This document shows, in pieces, positions 6,157-8,774 of a stretch of DNA of 8,774 nucleotides. The stretch comes from CAYYTU01 sp964474655 (GTDB taxonomy: Bacteria > Chloroflexota > Anaerolineae > B4-G1), in the NCBI GenBank assembly GCA_964474655.1, contig CAYYTU010000101.1, positions 1 to 8,774 on the forward strand, given 5' to 3'. A program made the position numbers and the translations under genes. The notes below the pieces were generated by a model. It was not told the DNA's origin. It made no database searches and saw only the letters and a list, made by a program, of their open reading frames with translations. The stretch's first letter is position 1, and the number at the start of each line of letters is the position of its first letter.

Positions 6157-8658
6157 ATGAGAGGTAGAGATGGGCTTTTTCGGGCGGTAGCTGTTTTTTT
6201 CATAGGCCTGGCTTCTGTAATCGGCTTACTGATGCTCTTCCCTCAGGAAGCCGATGCAAGCCCTATGCTCCAGGCCGATGATGTGTCACAATTCGAATTT
6301 GACTCCATTAGTTCCCAAACAGCCGGGGATCCTTTCATAGTGACGATCACGGCTCAGGACGCTGCTGGGAATACGGTCGCTTACACGGGCACCGCGGATC
6401 TCAGCGACTCGACGGGGACGATTGAGCCTACCACGACGGGGAGCTTCTCCGGAGGAGTTTGGACTGGGAGTGTGACGATCACCGGGGCGATGAGCGGGGT
6501 AGTCATCACGGCCACGGCTGGTACTGCTTCGGGGACGAGCAACGCCTTCGACGTCGAGCCGGGTGACCTAGATTACTTTACGTTCGACACAATCCCCTCG
6601 CCTCAGACGGCGGGCGCTGCGTTCGAGGTGACCATCAGGGCATTCGACGGCGAGGACAACCCGAAGACGGATTACGCAGGCCCGGCCGATCTCAGCGACT
6701 CGACGGGCACGATTGAACCTACCACGACCGGGAGCTTCACGGATGGCGTGTGGACGGGGGATGTGACGATCACGGCTGCCGATACCGACGTCACCATCAC
6801 CGTTGAGGACGGGGGCTCAGACTCGAGTAATGCCTTCGACGTCGAACCGGGTGATCTAGATTACTTTACGTTCGACACAATCCCCTCGCCTCAGACGGCG
6901 GGCGCTGCGTNNNNNNNNNNNNNNNNNNNNNNNNNNNNNNNNNNNNNNNNNNNNNNNNNNNNNNNNNNNNNNNNNNNNNNNNNNNNNNNNNNNNNNNNNN
7001 NNNNNNNNNNCAGCGACTCGACGGGCACGATTGAACCTACCACGACCGGGAGCTTCACGGATGGCCTGTGGACGGGCGATGTGACGATCACGGCTGCCGA
7101 TACCGACGTCACTATCACCGTTGAGGACGGTGTCTCAGACACGAGCAATACCTTCGACGTCGATCCGGCGGCGCTGCACCATCTGGTTATTTCGCCCACT
7201 GTAGCGACGATTTCTGCCGGCAGTATGCAGCCCTATACCGCCGAAGCCTTCGACGCGTTCGACAATACGCGCGGGGACGTCACAGAGCATACGATCTTCA
7301 GCATCGACGAAAGCGGTCACGGCGGCAGCTGGTCGGACAACGTCTATACCTCTCAGAACTACGGCACCTGGACGGTGCGGGGCACGTATACCGGCACCAT
7401 CGTGGTGGCGGATACTGCCTCGCTGACGGTGCTGGATGCAGACCTTCGTTTTGGCAAGGACGACCGTCGCTCTGTAGTGGGAGCAGGGGAGCGATTGACT
7501 TACACACTGGTGTACACCAACAGCGGCAACGAGTTGGCCGGTGGCATCGTGATTACCGATACGTTGCCGGATTACGTCACGTACGTCGGCTGCCAGGTAG
7601 GGGTCGGGAATTGTCGCCGCCGGGGTGGCAGCGTGGTTTTCGATGGCATCTCGCTCTCTGCAGGAGAGAGTGGTCGCGCTCAGCTCGTCGTGCGCGTCAT
7701 CAACCCGCTGCCAACGGGGGCAGCTTATGTGACCAACCAGGCCCGGATGGCAGCACCTTCTTTGACGACGCCTATAACGGTGCAGGATGTGGACGCTATC
7801 GGCACGCGGCCTGATCTCACCATCTCGGTCACACACGCGCCTTCTCTCTTCTCCCCAGGTGGCCTGATGACGTATACGGTCATCTACGGCAACCGAGGGC
7901 GAATGAATGCAAGCGGGGTGGTCATTTCCACCACGCTTCCTCCCGGCACGAGCTATGCTGGCGATGACAGTTGGTCTCCAGCAGGCGGGAGCTACTACTC
8001 CTATTCGGTCGACGATCTGGATGCTGGCACCGGAGGGGAGATAGCTCTGTTTGTCGTCCGTCATCCGCCTGGGGCGGAGGTTGGTGCAGCTAGCTTCGCC
8101 ACTGAGTTTACCATCGCGGCCGATGCTGTTACCGGTGGTGAGGCTAATTACAGCGACAACAGGGCCTTGGGTTTCGTGGGGGTGCCGGATCTGGTGGTGA
8201 CGGGCATCAACGTCTCTCCCTGGCCGCTAGAGCCGAATGTCCCGACGGTTTTTACGATCACGGTGAAGAATCAGGGTACTGGTTGGGGCTGGAATCCGGA
8301 TAACAGGGCGGGATTCTGGGTCGATGTTTTCTTCGGTCTGGTCAGTTCTTATCCCTTTGAGCGGGAATGTGACAAAGGCATCGCTGGTGCACCGCCTCCC
8401 CTGGCGCCGGGTGCTGAGTATGTGCAGGTCATCGCAAACCCCTGGTATAATAACCAGGCGCCGATTCTCTTCGGCGCGGAGGAGATAGCGCGAATCAATT
8501 CTGTCTACGTCAAGGTGGATAATTTCCGGGCACGCGCTTATGGGTTAGTGCCTGAATATGACGAGCTGAATAACGTGAGTGTGACGCGCGATGGTATCTT
8601 GACGAGCCAGCTGGATTTGTATCGTGTTTACTTGCCTTTTGTCAGACGCCAGGATTAA
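6157..8658 (+). CDS. Secreted Ig-like/DUF11/CARDB surface protein (contains assembly gap)
   Basis: The 833-residue frame (with 34 undetermined residues) starts at an ATG preceded by AGAGG. A signal peptide spans residues 1-34 (cleavage likely after Ala-Asp-Ala). Residues about 38-335 are three invasin/Big-type Ig-like repeats of about 96 residues (FDVEPGDLDYFTFD motif). Residues 336-425 are probably another diverged Ig-like domain. DUF11-type modules occupy about 426-543 (Cys479 and Cys486) and 551-670. A CARDB-like domain follows at about 676-812, with PDLVVTGINVSPWPLEPN and TVFTITVKNQGTG. The protein ends in DLYRVYLPFVRRQD. No catalytic motif is visible, so a stalk-like adhesin or scaffold outside the cell is the best reading. 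It lies 73 nt after the lipoprotein gene and is probably co-transcribed with it. True length is uncertain because of the gap. Confidence 0.88.
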   Translation: MRGRDGLFRAVAVFFIGLASVIGLLMLFPQEADASPMLQADDVSQFEFDSISSQTAGDPFIVTITAQDAAGNTVAYTGTADLSDSTGTIEPTTTGSFSGGVWTGSVTITGAMSGVVITATAGTASGTSNAFDVEPGDLDYFTFDTIPSPQTAGAAFEVTIRAFDGEDNPKTDYAGPADLSDSTGTIEPTTTGSFTDGVWTGDVTITAADTDVTITVEDGGSDSSNAFDVEPGDLDYFTFDTIPSPQTAGAAXXXXXXXXXXXXXXXXXXXXXXXXXXXXXXXXXXSDSTGTIEPTTTGSFTDGLWTGDVTITAADTDVTITVEDGVSDTSNTFDVDPAALHHLVISPTVATISAGSMQPYTAEAFDAFDNTRGDVTEHTIFSIDESGHGGSWSDNVYTSQNYGTWTVRGTYTGTIVVADTASLTVLDADLRFGKDDRRSVVGAGERLTYTLVYTNSGNELAGGIVITDTLPDYVTYVGCQVGVGNCRRRGGSVVFDGISLSAGESGRAQLVVRVINPLPTGAAYVTNQARMAAPSLTTPITVQDVDAIGTRPDLTISVTHAPSLFSPGGLMTYTVIYGNRGRMNASGVVISTTLPPGTSYAGDDSWSPAGGSYYSYSVDDLDAGTGGEIALFVVRHPPGAEVGAASFATEFTIAADAVTGGEANYSDNRALGFVGVPDLVVTGINVSPWPLEPNVPTVFTITVKNQGTGWGWNPDNRAGFWVDVFFGLVSSYPFERECDKGIAGAPPPLAPGAEYVQVIANPWYNNQAPILFGAEEIARINSVYVKVDNFRARAYGLVPEYDELNNVSVTRDGILTSQLDLYRVYLPFVRRQD
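6268..7158 (+). repeat. Three tandem Ig-like repeat units (288-nt period)
   Basis: The units are about 6268-6552, 6553-6840 and 6841-7158; the last holds the N gap. The spacing from 6553 to 6841 is 288 nt (96 residues). Units two and three are identical over 55 nt before the gap (6568-6622 against 6856-6910) and 55 nt after it (6693-6747 against 7011-7065). Unit one is more diverged at the start and end. This homogeneity indicates recent amplification or gene conversion. Confidence 0.9.
6911..7010. other. Assembly gap of exactly 100 N
   Basis: The run of 100 N is a standard placeholder for a scaffold gap. By alignment with the preceding unit, the missing piece would be 70 nt, or 70 plus multiples of 288 if whole repeats were collapsed. 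Both lengths keep the reading frame, as does 100. Confidence 0.97.
8617..8655 (+). other. C-terminal Tyr-Leu-Pro tail of the 833-residue protein
   Basis: Encodes the last residues, YRVYLPFVRRQD and the Leu before them, directly after the CARDB-like domain. It matches the EYKIYLPIAIK tail of the divergent exoprotein in spacing of Tyr, basic residue, hydrophobic residue and Tyr-Leu-Pro. A sorting or attachment role is inferred. Confidence 0.5.
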
Positions 8659-8675
8659 CGCGACTTTTGATGCGA

Positions 8676-8695
8676 CCGCCGCGAGCAACCGGCGG
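8676..8695 (+). terminator. Weak hairpin after the 833-residue protein gene
   Basis: CCGCCG (8676-8681) pairs with CGGCGG (8690-8695) across an 8-nt loop, 17 nt after the stop codon. There is no T-run, so termination is uncertain; it may equally be an inter-gene mRNA structure. Confidence 0.25.
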
Positions 8696-8719
8696 CCCAA
8701 AAGGCCCGACAGCGACCCC

Positions 8720-8743
8720 CTTGCACACTTGCACACTTGCATA
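8720..8743 (+). repeat. Three 8-nt tandem repeats before the last gene
   Basis: CTTGCACA, CTTGCACA and CTTGCATA are consecutive, followed by a partial CTTA. They lie 8 nt before the ribosome binding site of the partial gene at the right edge. The TTGCAC words resemble -35 hexamers, but no well-spaced -10 leaves room for a normal leader. Confidence 0.8.
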
Positions 8744-8751
8744 CTTATACC

Positions 8752-8757
8752 AGGAGG
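8752..8757 (+). promoter_or_regulatory. Ribosome binding site for the right-edge gene
   Basis: A consensus AGGAGG six nt before ATG at 8764. It is the strongest evidence, beside the Met-Cys-Gly start, that a real gene begins here. Confidence 0.8.
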
Positions 8758-8763
8758 GAGACT

Positions 8764-8774
8764 ATGTGCGGCAT
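8764..8774 (+). CDS. Start of a class II glutamine amidotransferase (AsnB- or GlmS-type), partial
   Basis: Only ATG TGC GGC AT is present, reading Met-Cys-Gly-(Ile or Met). In class II glutamine amidotransferases the initiator Met is removed to leave Cys as the N-terminal nucleophile, and MCGI is the shared start of asparagine synthetase B, GlmS and related enzymes. The consensus ribosome binding site makes this a genuine start. The upstream acyl carrier protein favours an asparagine-synthetase-like enzyme of a biosynthetic cluster over GlmS, but eleven bases cannot separate them, and an unrelated protein starting MCG is possible. Confidence 0.6.

Noticed and set aside
6268..7158. CRISPR-like or mobile repeat array
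   Set aside because: The repeats are 288 nt, contiguous, in frame and encode Ig-like domains; there are no spacers.
7135..8064. Minus-strand open frame of 309 residues
   Set aside because: It is antisense to the well-supported DUF11 region of the 833-residue protein, with an Arg/His-rich composition typical of shadow frames.
8650..8658. LPXTG or PEP-CTERM anchor at the C-termini of the exoproteins
   Set aside because: Neither protein ends in LPXTG or PEP followed by a hydrophobic helix and basic tail; the ends are short and not membrane-spanning.

Overview
The window looks like a contig piece from an uncultured, moderately GC-rich bacterium, most plausibly a Chloroflexi (Anaerolineae-type) genome. 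I infer this from the combination of very large secreted proteins with DUF11, CARDB and Ig-like modules, a Pro/Thr-rich lipoprotein, and two secreted proteins ending in a Tyr-Leu-Pro tail of the kind common in that phylum. No rRNA, tRNA or CRISPR array is visible, and no transposase gene. Taxonomy is an inference; no database search was possible.

Layout. The left half (138-4031, minus strand) is one gene for a 1297-residue secreted protein. It has a signal peptide, a NodB-like (polysaccharide deacetylase-type) region that appears to be split by a beta-rich insertion, an F5/8 type C (discoidin) domain, five DUF11 modules (two almost identical in DNA), and a C-terminal tail. A perfect 16-bp hairpin follows its stop codon. 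A 447-bp AT-rich divergent region (4032-4478) separates it from a plus-strand series: an acyl carrier protein with a GTG start (4479-4730), a FecR-like lipoprotein with a long Pro/Thr-rich tail (4926-6083), an 833-residue secreted protein of Ig-like repeats, DUF11 modules and a CARDB-like domain (6157-8658), and the first codons of a further gene (8764 onward) reading Met-Cys-Gly-(Ile/Met). That start is the hallmark of class II glutamine amidotransferases such as asparagine synthetase (AsnB) or GlmS. A 100-N assembly gap lies inside the Ig-like repeats of the 833-residue protein.

How the parts may work together. An acyl carrier protein and a probable AsnB-type enzyme suggest that a biosynthetic locus (acyl or amino-acyl transfer, glycan or lipopeptide-like product) begins here and continues beyond the right edge. 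The surface proteins between and beside them carry the same C-terminal tail and the same module type, which suggests a linked cell-surface programme: a carbohydrate-active exoprotein on one side, and a membrane-anchored FecR-like sensor or scaffold plus a long stalk-like adhesin on the other. This link is an inference from gene order only.

The most interesting points are the shared C-terminal tail on two unrelated exoproteins, the ACP/class II amidotransferase pairing around surface proteins, the apparently split NodB-like domain, and the recently amplified, still homogeneous repeats in both giant genes, one of which broke the assembly.
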